From: a virus
Direction: 5' to 3' (one strand)
Virus record (IMG/VR): IMGVR_UViG_3300028840_008186
Span: 1-64,000 of that record
DNA: 64,000 nt
Shown: in pieces, positions 36,265 to 42,827 of the stretch
Layout of the letters: each line of letters opens with the position of its first letter
Position numbering within the stretch: the first letter of the stretch is position 1
Notes under the pieces: model-generated
The model's input: the letters and a program-made list of their open reading frames with translations, nothing else
What the model was told of the DNA's origin: nothing
Databases searched by the model: none
Made by a program: the position numbers and the translations under genes

Positions 36265-36541
36265 ACATCACCTCAATTATCAATGCATTGTTCGTGCGGG
36301 TCTGAAACTCATGCCATTCCCCTGGTTTGGTCTGGAACACCTGCCCGCGCCTTACCGTGGTAATCCCATCCTCCGTCTTTATGAACAGTTCACCTTCCAA
36401 GACATAAAACAAGTTGTACTTGGCCTGGTGCCGATGCCACGAACACCTTTGCATAGGCTCAAGCCGCAGAACTGAAACCTCACACAAATCGTTGCAAAAG
36501 ATATTCTCCTTCTCACCCCATGTCTTGCGTGTTCTTTCCAT
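36149..36541 (-). CDS. Cupin-fold protein
   Basis: A 130-residue single-domain cupin. Motif 1 WHRHQAKYNLFYVLEGELFI (His-x-His, later Glu) and motif 2 GQVFQTKPGEWHEFQT give the usual His/Glu metal ligands, as in mannose-6-phosphate isomerase type II and sugar-nucleotide isomerase cupins. ATG at 36541 follows AAGGAG by ten bases; the in-frame TTG further up lies inside the RBS. It may supply or bind a sugar for the glycan genes at the far end of the operon; that link is inference. Confidence 0.75.
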   Translation of the reverse strand: MERTRKTWGEKENIFCNDLCEVSVLRLEPMQRCSWHRHQAKYNLFYVLEGELFIKTEDGITTVRRGQVFQTKPGEWHEFQTRTNNALIIEVMYVRYEAEDIERKEVGGPLDFGEIGTMSALRAKIGVPLA

Positions 36542-36565
36542 AAGACTGCATCTCCTTTCCAATTT

Positions 36566-37231
36566 TTAAAACTTTGCACCTGTACCCTCTTTCATGTCCT
36601 TGCCTTTGGTCCGTTTGGGAGTCTGGGGTTTGCCCATCAACGCTTCCAGGTACTCTTCTTGTACTGTGGGTGGCTTGGGTATACACTTTTTGCCCCCTTT
36701 ACGCCGCTGTGCAATCCGACCCCAGTGCCTGTCTATGGAATCGCAGGTTTTCCTGAACTCCCTATACACTGGGTGCACACGGCTGGAATCTTCAGGATCC
36801 CGGGACCATCCGTCCAACCGCAACATCTCCATCTTATGCCTCCAAAGATTATTATACAAAGGCACAAGGTTGAAACCGATAACCACAACCTTATCCCAAT
36901 CTGGTCCTGAAACCTCCATAAGCTGCAATGCAGAAGTAATTACAGCTCGCAAATAGTACTTTTGCAAAAGACACCATTTCCATCTGATTCCTGAAATGGG
37001 CATAGCCTTCTTTTCACTATTGCGAGCGTAGGTGCAAGGACGTAAGGGACATTCTATCTCCCGGCATTCCTCTAGGTGATCCCAAAACACCAAGTTATAC
37101 CCTTCAGGATCCCCTGTAGGCCACTTGCCTCTGTGAATGGTATCCCGTCCCATCTTGTCTATAAGCTGTGGGGGAAGCTTGAACTTTCGGAATGCTTTGG
37201 AATTAGTTGGCGATGTGAGTGTAACTCCCAT
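36566..37231 (-). CDS. Putative small terminase subunit
   Basis: A 221-residue protein that opens the late operon, 900 bases before TerL. The region NLWRHKMEMLRLDGWSRDPE followed by HPVYREFRKTCDSIDRHWGR resembles the central helices of P27-type small terminases. It also has four cysteines around 57-87 (CREIECPLRPC). A strong RBS, AAAGGAGGAGGGGT, precedes ATG. The match is weak; it could be another regulatory or DNA-binding protein. Confidence 0.4.
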   Translation of the reverse strand: MGVTLTSPTNSKAFRKFKLPPQLIDKMGRDTIHRGKWPTGDPEGYNLVFWDHLEECREIECPLRPCTYARNSEKKAMPISGIRWKWCLLQKYYLRAVITSALQLMEVSGPDWDKVVVIGFNLVPLYNNLWRHKMEMLRLDGWSRDPEDSSRVHPVYREFRKTCDSIDRHWGRIAQRRKGGKKCIPKPPTVQEEYLEALMGKPQTPKRTKGKDMKEGTGAKF

Positions 37232-37294
37232 ACCCCTCCTCCTTTCAGTTGTAAACGGTTGGGCTGTACTTCTTGAAGAAGCTGCATCCCTTAA

Positions 37295-37323
37295 ATTGTA
37301 GCTAAAACCCTCGGAAGAGTAAA
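37295..37323 (-). promoter_or_regulatory. Late operon promoter candidate
   Basis: On the minus strand the -35 TTTACT (37318-37323) and -10 TACAAT (37295-37300) have a 17-base spacer, about 65 bases before the first late gene. It is the only good sigma-70-like pair in this divergent region on this strand. Confidence 0.45.
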
Positions 37324-37436
37324 CCTACTTCCTTTTGTGGTTCGAGTCTGCAGAACAGTATGTACCTGGGAAGGTGTAAGACTCTACTAGGACTATGTAC
37401 ATACCTGTGGGGTCAATACTCTGTGTGCACAGAATT

Positions 37437-37468
37437 TTGCGGTGGGTACCCCTGGCCTAGAGTAAGAA
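37437..37468 (+). promoter_or_regulatory. Degenerate copy of early promoter/operator repeat
   Basis: GGGTACCC-TGG-TAG-GTAAG positions match the repeats at 38887, 40797 and 45426. The inverted arms are TACCC and GAGTA (one mismatch). It lies 120 bases before the first early gene. Assignment is weaker than for the other three copies. Confidence 0.35.
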
Positions 37469-37585
37469 GGCGGAAAAACTCTTTAGAGAAGGGGGGTCGG
37501 ATTCTAAGGCTAAAACCTCCCGGACGGTACCGCCTCCCGGACGGGTAAAACCTAAAACCTAGTACTTAAGAAGGGAGAGAGAAAA

Positions 37586-38134
37586 ATGAGTAAAGGTAAA
37601 AGCGAGAAGGTAGAGAAGGTAGCGAAGGTCGGAGCGGGTAACGAAGCTTTAATCGAAGAGGCTAAAAGCCTAGGAGTTAAGGTAGACGCCCTACTTAGGG
37701 CGGGATTACTCGAAGAGGCGCGCGAGAAAATCGAGAGGGAAAAGACTCTAGCGAAGGCTAAGGAAGCCGCCCTAATCGTCGGTCGGTCGGCGAATCGATT
37801 CGCCCTATTTTATCGAAAGATAGGGGAGTCGCTAAAGGCGGGGCGTCTCCCGTCGGGAGTAGAGGATCGCGAGTATACCTTCGGTATACTCGGGCTTTAC
37901 CCGAAAGAGGGACGCGGGGGAGGAGTAAGTGACTGGGCTAATAAGGGCGCTTCTAAAGGAAACGCGCTATTCGCCGAAATCGTCCGGACCGGAAACGCCG
38001 AGGCCTTTCTAAAGGCCTACGATAAGGTCCGGACGGGCGAAGCGACCGAAGGGGTAAAAACCGGGATCGATTACCTAAAGGGATTCGCCCCCGAGATCCG
38101 TAAAGCCCTAGGATTCGCCCCCGAGAGTAAATAA
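37586..38134 (+). CDS. TG/CA-depleted Lys-rich protein, paralogue of 40931 gene
   Basis: A 182-residue basic protein of unknown function. Coding DNA contains no CA dinucleotide and only three TGs (one in ATG), so the protein has no His, Gln or Cys, one Trp and only the initiator Met. Leu is written CTA, TTA or CTT and Val never GTG. It is paralogous to the 40931-41365 protein: RAGLLEEAREKI matches EAGLLDEAANKI and GRGGGVSDWANKG matches GEGGGSSDWGHKA. RBS AAGGGAGAGA before ATG. First gene of the early strand, followed by a 10-bp hairpin. Probably imported from a genome with different composition. Confidence 0.85.
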   Translation: MSKGKSEKVEKVAKVGAGNEALIEEAKSLGVKVDALLRAGLLEEAREKIEREKTLAKAKEAALIVGRSANRFALFYRKIGESLKAGRLPSGVEDREYTFGILGLYPKEGRGGGVSDWANKGASKGNALFAEIVRTGNAEAFLKAYDKVRTGEATEGVKTGIDYLKGFAPEIRKALGFAPESK

Positions 38135-38146
38135 TAAACCTTAACC

Positions 38147-38169
38147 GGGAGGGGCGCTTCGCCCCTCCC
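38147..38169 (+). terminator. Hairpin after first early gene
   Basis: Perfect 10-bp stem GGGAGGGGCG/CGCCCCTCCC with a CTT loop. No T tract follows, so it may be a leaky terminator, RNA stabiliser or attenuator just before the RBS of the next small gene. Confidence 0.5.
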
Positions 38170-38192
38170 CTACTACGAAGGAGGTCTGGAAA

Positions 38193-38351
38193 ATGGAATT
38201 AGTAGAACTTTTTGAAAGGTACGAATTTCCTAAGGACGAATGCTTCGGATTAGCCGACGACGAATTGGAGAACTATTACCTTCGGACCGAACGGGAAAAT
38301 ACCGGTCTGAAGATAGTGGAGCTCGATTATCCTAACGTAACCTGGGCTTAG
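38193..38351 (+). CDS. Small acidic protein, unknown
   Basis: A 52-residue acidic protein (MELVELFERYEFPKDE start, DYPNVTWA end) with a strong RBS, GAAGGAGGTCTGGAAA, directly before ATG and a strong terminator after its stop. Its DNA contains no CA dinucleotide, continuing the anomaly of the preceding gene, but TG is present. Family not recognised. Confidence 0.65.
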   Translation: MELVELFERYEFPKDECFGLADDELENYYLRTERENTGLKIVELDYPNVTWA

Positions 38352-38361
38352 AACCTGAAAA

Positions 38362-38384
38362 GACCCCTCCCGTAGGGAGGGGTC
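38362..38384 (+). terminator. Rho-independent terminator
   Basis: Perfect 10-bp stem GACCCCTCCC/GGGAGGGGTC with a GTA loop, AAAA before and ATTT after, 10 bases beyond a stop codon. It closes the first early unit and may work in both directions. Confidence 0.75.
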
Positions 38385-38885
38385 ATTTCCCCAGCCACCC
38401 AGGCCCACTTTTCTGTCCAGCTCACGGATATTTCTGGGAACAAATCGGTAGACTCACTTTTGTGGTTTGAGTGATGGCGGATACGCAAATCCTGAACTGT
38501 TCGCTGCAGTCCACTTTTCTGGTCTGAATAAAACAACTCTATTCCACTTTTCTGAACCCTGCTTGCCTCACTCACTAAAGTGGGTGCTGAGGAACACTTT
38601 TTCTTAGGAACACTTTCTTGAACTGGGTGTGCTGCAAGGTTGATGGCATGACGCAGAAGCCCTGAGCAATGGGTTCTGAAACTTGGTTGATGGCTGGCAA
38701 AATCAACACGCGCATACCCATAACGCAGGAACACCAATACACTTACCCACCTACATACCCCACCTTAGCCCCAGTGCTTTCCTAGTCTACACACTTTCCA
38801 GAGTACCACCACTCTTCAGCCTAATAGCAATTAGGTACTCATACATACACTCCCCTAATTTATTCCGTACCACTACGAATATTTC
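38385..38885. repeat. Iteron-bearing non-coding region, candidate origin
   Basis: About 650 bases without a convincing gene. It contains CCACTTTTCTG at 38405, 38511 and 38544, a variant CACTTTTGTGG at 38455, an inverted copy AAAGTGG at 38577, GGAACACTTT at 38591 and 38607, and GGTTGATGGC at 38638 and 38685. From about 38710 to 38880 the plus strand is C/A/T-rich and very poor in G. Repeats plus strand asymmetry suggest a replication origin or regulatory site; no initiator gene is identified. Confidence 0.45.
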
Positions 38886-38886
38886 C

Positions 38887-38918
38887 CTTTATGGGGTACC
38901 CGGTGGTTAGGGTAAGCT
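38887..38918 (+). promoter_or_regulatory. Early promoter/operator repeat, copy 1
   Basis: CTTTATGGGG-TACCC-GGTGGTTA-GGGTA-AGCT. The first 28 bases are identical to the copy at 40797. TACCC (38897-38901) and GGGTA (38910-38914) form an inverted repeat with 8-base spacer, and the -10 position reads TAAGCT. It precedes the 39032 gene. Confidence 0.6.
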
Positions 38919-38930
38919 AGGCGTTACCTA

Positions 38931-38950
38931 TCGGCTCCTAGGGGAGCCGA
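38931..38950 (+). promoter_or_regulatory. Leader hairpin
   Basis: Perfect 8-bp stem TCGGCTCC/GGAGCCGA with a four-base loop in the 5' leader just after the promoter repeat. It could stabilise the transcript or act as an attenuator. Confidence 0.4.
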
Positions 38951-39031
38951 CTAGCGCACTTTAATCTAATTCAGAAAGGAGGTGAATATTCGGTTTTGAA
39001 TAAATCTCTAACTCAAAAGGAGGAAAGAACA

Positions 39032-39547
39032 ATGAGTAATGAATTTCGTAAAATTGTATCCCGTATACTGACGGAGGATCCATGGGATCCGAACGTGAAC
39101 GATGCGGACCTAGAGGTATCAGCGATCGATGATAAATTTCGCCGGTTCAGTGTATATAACCCCCGGAAGCACTACCTCATATTACACACGGGTGACGACG
39201 TAATAGTGGGATGTGAGAACGGGAATAACGAAGCTTTCAAGCTCGACGTTCCACTGGACGGAATTTATCTCGACCGGGATATATTCATTCAGGCTGAGAA
39301 GACCATTGTGGAAGGTCGGCTCGTGATGTGTAAGCACTGCGAGGGTCCTTGTGACCTAGCGGAAACCGTATTAACCCGGTATCAGTCCGACACTGGAACT
39401 GAAAGATGTGGTAACTGTAGGTTTGTATACTGGGAGGACGGGGACGAGTACGCGGGATATCATTGTGGGTGTCCCTACGGAATCCGGTATGAAAAACCCG
39501 TAGCGAGTAACGACCACTGCGGGTTGTGGATGAAGATAGTAGGTTAG
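39032..39547 (+). CDS. Cys-rich early protein, unknown
   Basis: A 171-residue protein. The first 100 residues are beta-like (YLILHTGDDVIVGCENGN); the C-terminus has CKHCEGPC, CGNCRF and HCGCPYG, a probable multi-zinc region. ATG at 39032 has AAGGAGG eight bases upstream. The frame is also open from a TTG at 38996 behind another AAAGGAGGTGA, which would add 12 residues. First gene after promoter copy 1. Confidence 0.7.
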   Translation: MSNEFRKIVSRILTEDPWDPNVNDADLEVSAIDDKFRRFSVYNPRKHYLILHTGDDVIVGCENGNNEAFKLDVPLDGIYLDRDIFIQAEKTIVEGRLVMCKHCEGPCDLAETVLTRYQSDTGTERCGNCRFVYWEDGDEYAGYHCGCPYGIRYEKPVASNDHCGLWMKIVG

Positions 39548-39554
39548 ATCACTG

Positions 39555-39576
39555 GGGGAGGCCGGGAGGCCTCCCC
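39555..39576 (+). terminator. Intercistronic hairpin
   Basis: Perfect 9-bp stem GGGGAGGCC/GGCCTCCCC with GGGA loop and TCTTC after it, eight bases beyond a stop and close to the next RBS. One of several such hairpins between early genes. Confidence 0.5.
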
Positions 39577-39596
39577 TCTTCAAAGGAGGTGAATTT

Positions 39597-39830
39597 ATGG
39601 AGGTCAACGGGACACTCACAGAAGTTCGATTCGGCCACGGCGACGGCGTGAAGCTGTGGGTCTGGGACCGGAAGATCATCGGTTGTAACGCAGCCAAAAC
39701 TATAGATGGTAGTCGTTACTGCTTTTTGTGCGATTACCACTGCGAGGCTATGCTTGAAGATGTGACGAAAGTCGCTGAAGATCACAAGACCTGGATCAAG
39801 TCAGTTGGGATCCTGAAAGATTGGAGGTAG
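39597..39830 (+). CDS. Small early protein, unknown
   Basis: A 77-residue protein. CNAAKTIDGSRYCFLCDYHC contains four cysteines in a possible metal site. RBS AAAGGAGGTGAATTT. It is followed after three bases by the next gene. Family not recognised. Confidence 0.65.
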   Translation: MEVNGTLTEVRFGHGDGVKLWVWDRKIIGCNAAKTIDGSRYCFLCDYHCEAMLEDVTKVAEDHKTWIKSVGILKDWR

Positions 39831-39833
39831 GAT

Positions 39834-40019
39834 ATGGAATTACCTACATTGAAGGCAACATTGATGAATCGGGATGGTTTGAGTTCAGAAGAAGTCGATG
39901 ATATGATCGCCGACGCTCGTGAGGAGTTGATGGAGCGGATTGAAAATGGTGAATATTGCGATGATTTCTGTGAAGAGATGTTTGGACTTGAACCGGATTA
40001 CATTATGGACCTGATATAA
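39834..40019 (+). CDS. Small acidic conserved phage-type protein
   Basis: A 61-residue acidic protein (LSSEEVDDMIADAREELMER, then FCEEMFGLEPDYIMDLI). Proteins of this pattern are common among small early phage genes, without known function. RBS GGAGGTAGGAT. A helical pair is the likely fold. Confidence 0.7.
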   Translation: MELPTLKATLMNRDGLSSEEVDDMIADAREELMERIENGEYCDDFCEEMFGLEPDYIMDLI

Positions 40020-40038
40020 GAAAGGAGAGTCTGAAGAA

Positions 40039-40299
40039 ATGAAAGAGAAAGATTTCAAATTTGAAGAAACAATCGAGCACGAAGGCACATCGGCTGAAGC
40101 GGCAATGCTCCATATCGCACAAAAACACCCGGAGAAGGCACTCAATATCCTATTCCATGTTCTGGACGGGGCGTTGGCTGGACTGCCTAGCGACCAGAAA
40201 GACTGGAGGAGCAATATTGAATATTCGCAGGTGCTCTTGATCCTGCGAAGTCTGGATGCAACCAGTAGGCTCATCGCTGAGTATATGACCGCTGATTAG
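40039..40299 (+). CDS. Small early protein, unknown
   Basis: An 86-residue protein, largely helical (AAMLHIAQKHPEKALNILFH, then VLLILRSLDATSRLIAEYM). RBS GAAAGGAGAGTCTGAAGAA. Nothing indicates a function. A strong hairpin follows it. Confidence 0.65.
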   Translation: MKEKDFKFEETIEHEGTSAEAAMLHIAQKHPEKALNILFHVLDGALAGLPSDQKDWRSNIEYSQVLLILRSLDATSRLIAEYMTAD

Positions 40300-40311
40300 G
40301 ATAACCCTGAA

Positions 40312-40337
40312 GCCCTCCGGTTGAAAGACCGGAGGGC
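40312..40337 (+). terminator. Intercistronic hairpin
   Basis: Perfect 10-bp stem GCCCTCCGGT/ACCGGAGGGC with a 6-base loop, 12 bases after a stop and before the next AAAGGAGG. No T tract; possible partial terminator or processing site. Confidence 0.5.
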
Positions 40338-40361
40338 CATAAACAAAGGAGGTCTGAAGAA

Positions 40362-40745
40362 ATGAAAGATACAGGATTGTTGTTGGAGCGGATGCGGGAA
40401 CAAGATCTCGTGCACTTGCTCGAGGACAAGATCGAGATGCTGGGATTTACCCGAGAATGGGTTGCAAACCCAGCTGATCCCACGCAGGTCACACGCACCG
40501 AGGCCAAGGTATATATGCCGTACGGCATAGCCAACGACACAGGAGAGCCAGAGGAGATCCGGGTTACAATGACTCGGGATTGGGCCACAACGATTGCCAT
40601 CGGATGCGACACTGGCAGGTGTGACCTCATATGGGTCCCGCAAGATGAAACATGGAGCGAGATATGGCATGTTGGCGGAGGGCAAGGGCTAGACATCTTG
40701 CACGCCATACTTACAGATGGTGATTTTCCTCCATTGGAAGATTAA
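40362..40745 (+). CDS. Early protein, unknown
   Basis: A 127-residue protein with a helical N-terminus (LLLERMREQDLVHLLEDKIE) and a mixed centre (YMPYGIANDTGEPEEIRVTM), ending acidic. RBS AAAGGAGGTCTGAAGAA. Last gene before promoter copy 2. Family not recognised. Confidence 0.65.
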   Translation: MKDTGLLLERMREQDLVHLLEDKIEMLGFTREWVANPADPTQVTRTEAKVYMPYGIANDTGEPEEIRVTMTRDWATTIAIGCDTGRCDLIWVPQDETWSEIWHVGGGQGLDILHAILTDGDFPPLED

Positions 40746-40796
40746 ACCAAAACCGGGATATGATGCCGGAAAAATCGTAGTGAGGCCAAGAAAACT

Positions 40797-40828
40797 CTTT
40801 ATGGGGTACCCGGTGGTTAGGGTATAAT
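40797..40828 (+). promoter_or_regulatory. Early promoter/operator repeat, copy 2
   Basis: CTTTATGGGG-TACCC-GGTGGTTA-GGGTA-TAAT, with a consensus -10 TATAAT at 40823-40828. Arms TACCC (40807-40811) and GGGTA (40820-40824). There is no TTGACA-like -35; the conserved TTTATGG lies at that distance instead. Confidence 0.7.
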
Positions 40829-40930
40829 ATACCTAAATCGTTAGAAAACGACCGGCTCAAGGAGAAAGGAGGTGAGATAGTGAAGGGAGCCAACAACAAA
40901 CTCAATCCAAACGGAAAGGAGAATGAGAAG

Positions 40931-41365
40931 ATGGGAAAGAAAAAGATAGTCAGGAATGCAGGACAACACAAGGTTGAAGATCTCCGCGCCCAAGCAGCCG
41001 AAGCTGGTGTGGATATCTCCAAGCTGGTAGAGGCGGGATTGCTCGATGAGGCTGCGAACAAGATCGATCAGAGCGAAAAGCTCAAAGCAGCCGAAGCCAA
41101 GAAGACCGGCAAAGCCATTCCCAAAAACCGCTGGGAACGGTTGTGGACCAAGATCGATAGGGAGATCAAGGATCTCGGCGTTGAGGATTGCGAGATTCTG
41201 ATGGCGATGAAATATCTCACCCTGAAAGAGGGTGAGGGCGGCGGTTCCAGCGATTGGGGCCACAAAGCGGGGCTGAAAGCTGCCCTGCTCGCATATAGGC
41301 ACGCCCCTGAATGCCTGTCCAAGGCGCACAAAGCGAAGATCAAGGAGATGATCAAAGACGCTTAG
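40931..41365 (+). CDS. Lys-rich protein, paralogue of 37586 gene
   Basis: A 144-residue basic protein. AGLLDEAANKI and EGEGGGSSDWGHKA match the first early protein, but this gene has ordinary TG and CA content. The ATG at 40931 has AAGGAG nine bases upstream; a GTG at 40880 behind AAAGGAGGTGA is also in frame and would add 17 Asn/Lys-rich residues. First gene after promoter copy 2. Function unknown; small, basic and promoter-proximal would fit an abundant nucleic-acid-binding protein. Confidence 0.75.
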   Translation: MGKKKIVRNAGQHKVEDLRAQAAEAGVDISKLVEAGLLDEAANKIDQSEKLKAAEAKKTGKAIPKNRWERLWTKIDREIKDLGVEDCEILMAMKYLTLKEGEGGGSSDWGHKAGLKAALLAYRHAPECLSKAHKAKIKEMIKDA

Positions 41366-41373
41366 TCATCGCT

Positions 41374-41407
41374 CCGACCAGCAAGCTGCGATCGGTTTGT
41401 TGGTCGG
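41374..41407 (+). other. Intercistronic inverted repeat
   Basis: CCGACCA and TGGTCGG (7 bp) enclose 20 bases that include GCGATCGGT, a string also present in the gap at 47959. A second small stem CCGCC/GGCGG follows at 41454-41470. The region 41366-41498 carries no gene. Confidence 0.4.
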
Positions 41408-41498
41408 CTCGGTTGACTAACCGTGGACAATAATATGATAACAGGAACGCCCCCGCCTTTGAGGGGCGGAGCTGTGTCAACAGAAAGGAGGTGAATAG

Positions 41499-41798
41499 AT
41501 GAAATACTTCAAAGTACAACTCAAAAAGGGCGGTGTGCTCGTTTCAACCGAGGATATCCGCAGTGGGGTTGTGAAGGTGAGGGGCTGTTACGATGATGTT
41601 GTTGGTCCCTTTGAAGAACTGCGTTTCTGCATAACCTGTGAATACGCACTACCGGAACACTCCAATCGTTGCGGCGGCTTGAAAGATGAGACGATTGAAG
41701 CCGAGGACATTGAGGACTTGTTTGTAAAAGCCAAAGGCGAGCCTGAATCCATCGCAGCACAGAGGAGGTCAGTATATGGTAGTACCGGAAGTGCGTAG
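41499..41798 (+). CDS. Small early protein, unknown
   Basis: A 99-residue protein with a beta-like N-terminus (YFKVQLKKGGVLVSTEDI) and the single pair CITC plus CGG near the centre, then an acidic helix. RBS AAAGGAGGTGAATAG. Overlaps the next gene by 23 bases. No family recognised. Confidence 0.6.
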   Translation: MKYFKVQLKKGGVLVSTEDIRSGVVKVRGCYDDVVGPFEELRFCITCEYALPEHSNRCGGLKDETIEAEDIEDLFVKAKGEPESIAAQRRSVYGSTGSA

Positions 41799-41970
41799 CG
41801 ATTGGTGCCCGGATTGCGGCGCAGGGAAAGACAAACTCCAAGCGTGGCGATCATGGGACGAGCATGGGAAAGCAACACGGATATGTACCGTTTGCTTGGG
41901 AAGGAAGATGGAGGAAATAAAAAATGATATATCTGCAAGGCACCGAGCAAGTGCAGAACGCATCTCATAG
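41776..41970 (+). CDS. Small zinc-ribbon protein
   Basis: A 64-residue protein with CPDCG at 11-15 and CTVC at 37-40, a one-ribbon fold, followed by a basic helix. RBS AGGAGGTCAGTAT. Overlaps genes on both sides. Function unknown; such ribbons often bind nucleic acid or protein. Confidence 0.65.
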   Translation: MVVPEVRSDWCPDCGAGKDKLQAWRSWDEHGKATRICTVCLGRKMEEIKNDISARHRASAERIS

Positions 41971-42166
41971 AATAAATGAGGCTTCTATGAGGATGAAGGA
42001 GACTGCGCACAGAATAGAGAGCGCCGCCGTGGGTATGGATGCAGCGCTGGATCGGTTCTTCTACAGGATGGATGAGCTGGTAAATACGCTCGTTCAAGAG
42101 ATGAAATCGATCCAGGAAGCAAAGCATGAACGAGCGCAGGAATATTTCGATGATGGGACCTGTTGA
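41924..42166 (+). CDS. Small coiled-coil protein
   Basis: An 80-residue helical protein (RINEASMRMKETAHRIESA, DELVNTLVQEMKSIQEAKHE) with heptad-like spacing. RBS GGAGGAAATAAAAA. Overlaps the upstream zinc-ribbon gene by 47 bases. Unknown function; an oligomerising adaptor is possible. Confidence 0.6.
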   Translation: MIYLQGTEQVQNASHRINEASMRMKETAHRIESAAVGMDAALDRFFYRMDELVNTLVQEMKSIQEAKHERAQEYFDDGTC

Positions 42167-42332
42167 TCCTAGGACAACGATATGCCTGATCGCGCTCCTC
42201 TTGATTCCGGTAGCCGCCGAAGCTCCAGAATGGTATCGGATCAAGAAGAGTTCCATTCGCAAAGCGCAGCCCATTCTGGTCTCGAGCGTTGAGACTATAT
42301 ACCGTGGACCGGATGGGGAGATATTCAAATGA
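42126..42332 (+). CDS. Small membrane protein
   Basis: A 68-residue protein with one hydrophobic segment TTICLIALLLIPVAA near residues 18-32 and a basic stretch after it. Start at 42126 (AGGAAG upstream) or at 42150 (AGGAAT upstream); the second gives a tidy 60-residue signal-anchor protein. Overlaps the coiled-coil gene by 41 bases and the next ATG by four. Inner membrane location is predicted. Confidence 0.5.
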   Translation: MNERRNISMMGPVDPRTTICLIALLLIPVAAEAPEWYRIKKSSIRKAQPILVSSVETIYRGPDGEIFK

Positions 42333-42463
42333 TTACGTTCTGGCCCTTGAGGTGGTTAAATAAGCTTTTCCTCGCACGTTCCTGTTATGGAGGAAAGCGA
42401 CACCCTTGGGCCGGATCGATCTTGAGAGGAGGTAAGCTGATATGTCAGGAGATTGCATATTGA
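42329..42463 (+). CDS. Very small basic protein
   Basis: A 44-residue basic protein (MITFWPLRWLNKLFLARS start). ATG overlaps the previous stop (ATGA) and GGGGAG lies eight bases upstream. The N-terminal half is amphipathic and aromatic, so membrane association is possible. It overlaps the next tiny gene by 22 bases. Confidence 0.45.
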   Translation: MITFWPLRWLNKLFLARSCYGGKRHPWAGSILRGGKLICQEIAY

Positions 42464-42516
42464 ACAGCCTGATACTAGGGGCGCTGTGTTGGGTTATAAT
42501 ACTTGCTCTGATATAA
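42442..42516 (+). CDS. 24-residue transmembrane peptide
   Basis: A peptide of 24 residues, MSGDCILNSLILGALCWVII plus LALI, that is essentially one membrane span. It has a strong RBS, GAGAGGAGGTAAGCTGAT, directly before ATG, and its stop overlaps the RBS of the next gene. Small phage membrane peptides often act on host membranes or as antiholin-like factors; here the role is unknown. Confidence 0.5.
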   Translation: MSGDCILNSLILGALCWVIILALI

Positions 42517-42530
42517 GGAGGTGAAAGAGG

Positions 42531-42827
42531 ATGCGGTATATCATAGAGATCGACAGTCAAACATTGCCCCCTGAAGATAGCGACTTCCATAGGACAGATC
42601 TTGTTATAATGATGAGAGACGCCCTTCAGGATTTCCTACGAGTCAGGGAGCACCCCACGGAGTATGTCCGAACGAGATATGCTGACCACGACTACAGGTT
42701 TAGGGAAATGAAGCTGAGAGACGTGGAACGGCGAAACCGAGTGGCCAAATATCTACTCCGTCATGGTAAGGTTGACGTAGATATCCGGAAGCTCGTGCCG
42801 GATGATTTGGAAAGGAGAGAGCAATGA
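42531..42827 (+). CDS. Small early protein, unknown
   Basis: A 98-residue protein, Arg-rich, mixed alpha/beta (RYIIEIDSQTLPPEDSDF, then RDALQDFLRVREH). RBS AAGGAGGTGAAAGAGG. Overlaps the next ATG by four bases (ATGA). No family recognised. Confidence 0.65.
   Translation: MRYIIEIDSQTLPPEDSDFHRTDLVIMMRDALQDFLRVREHPTEYVRTRYADHDYRFREMKLRDVERRNRVAKYLLRHGKVDVDIRKLVPDDLERREQ

Larger units (their letters stand above)
37232..37585. other. Divergent intergenic control region
   Basis: About 350 bases without a gene between the late (minus) and early (plus) operons. It holds the late promoter candidate (37295-37323), a motif TTTTGTGGTTCGAGT (37336-37350) shared with 38458-38472, two related TATGTAC...CCTG units (37360 and 37394) and a degenerate copy of the early promoter repeat (37437-37468). 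From about 37455 on it lacks TG and CA dinucleotides. Confidence 0.6.

Noticed and set aside
38405-38620. Short repeats considered as a CRISPR array
   Set aside because: Units are only 10-11 bases, unevenly spaced and in both orientations; no direct repeats of 25-40 bases.
38683-38910. A 75-residue plus-strand frame in the candidate origin
   Set aside because: It has no RBS and its Pro/Tyr/His-rich sequence follows from the G-poor DNA; it also runs through the promoter repeat.
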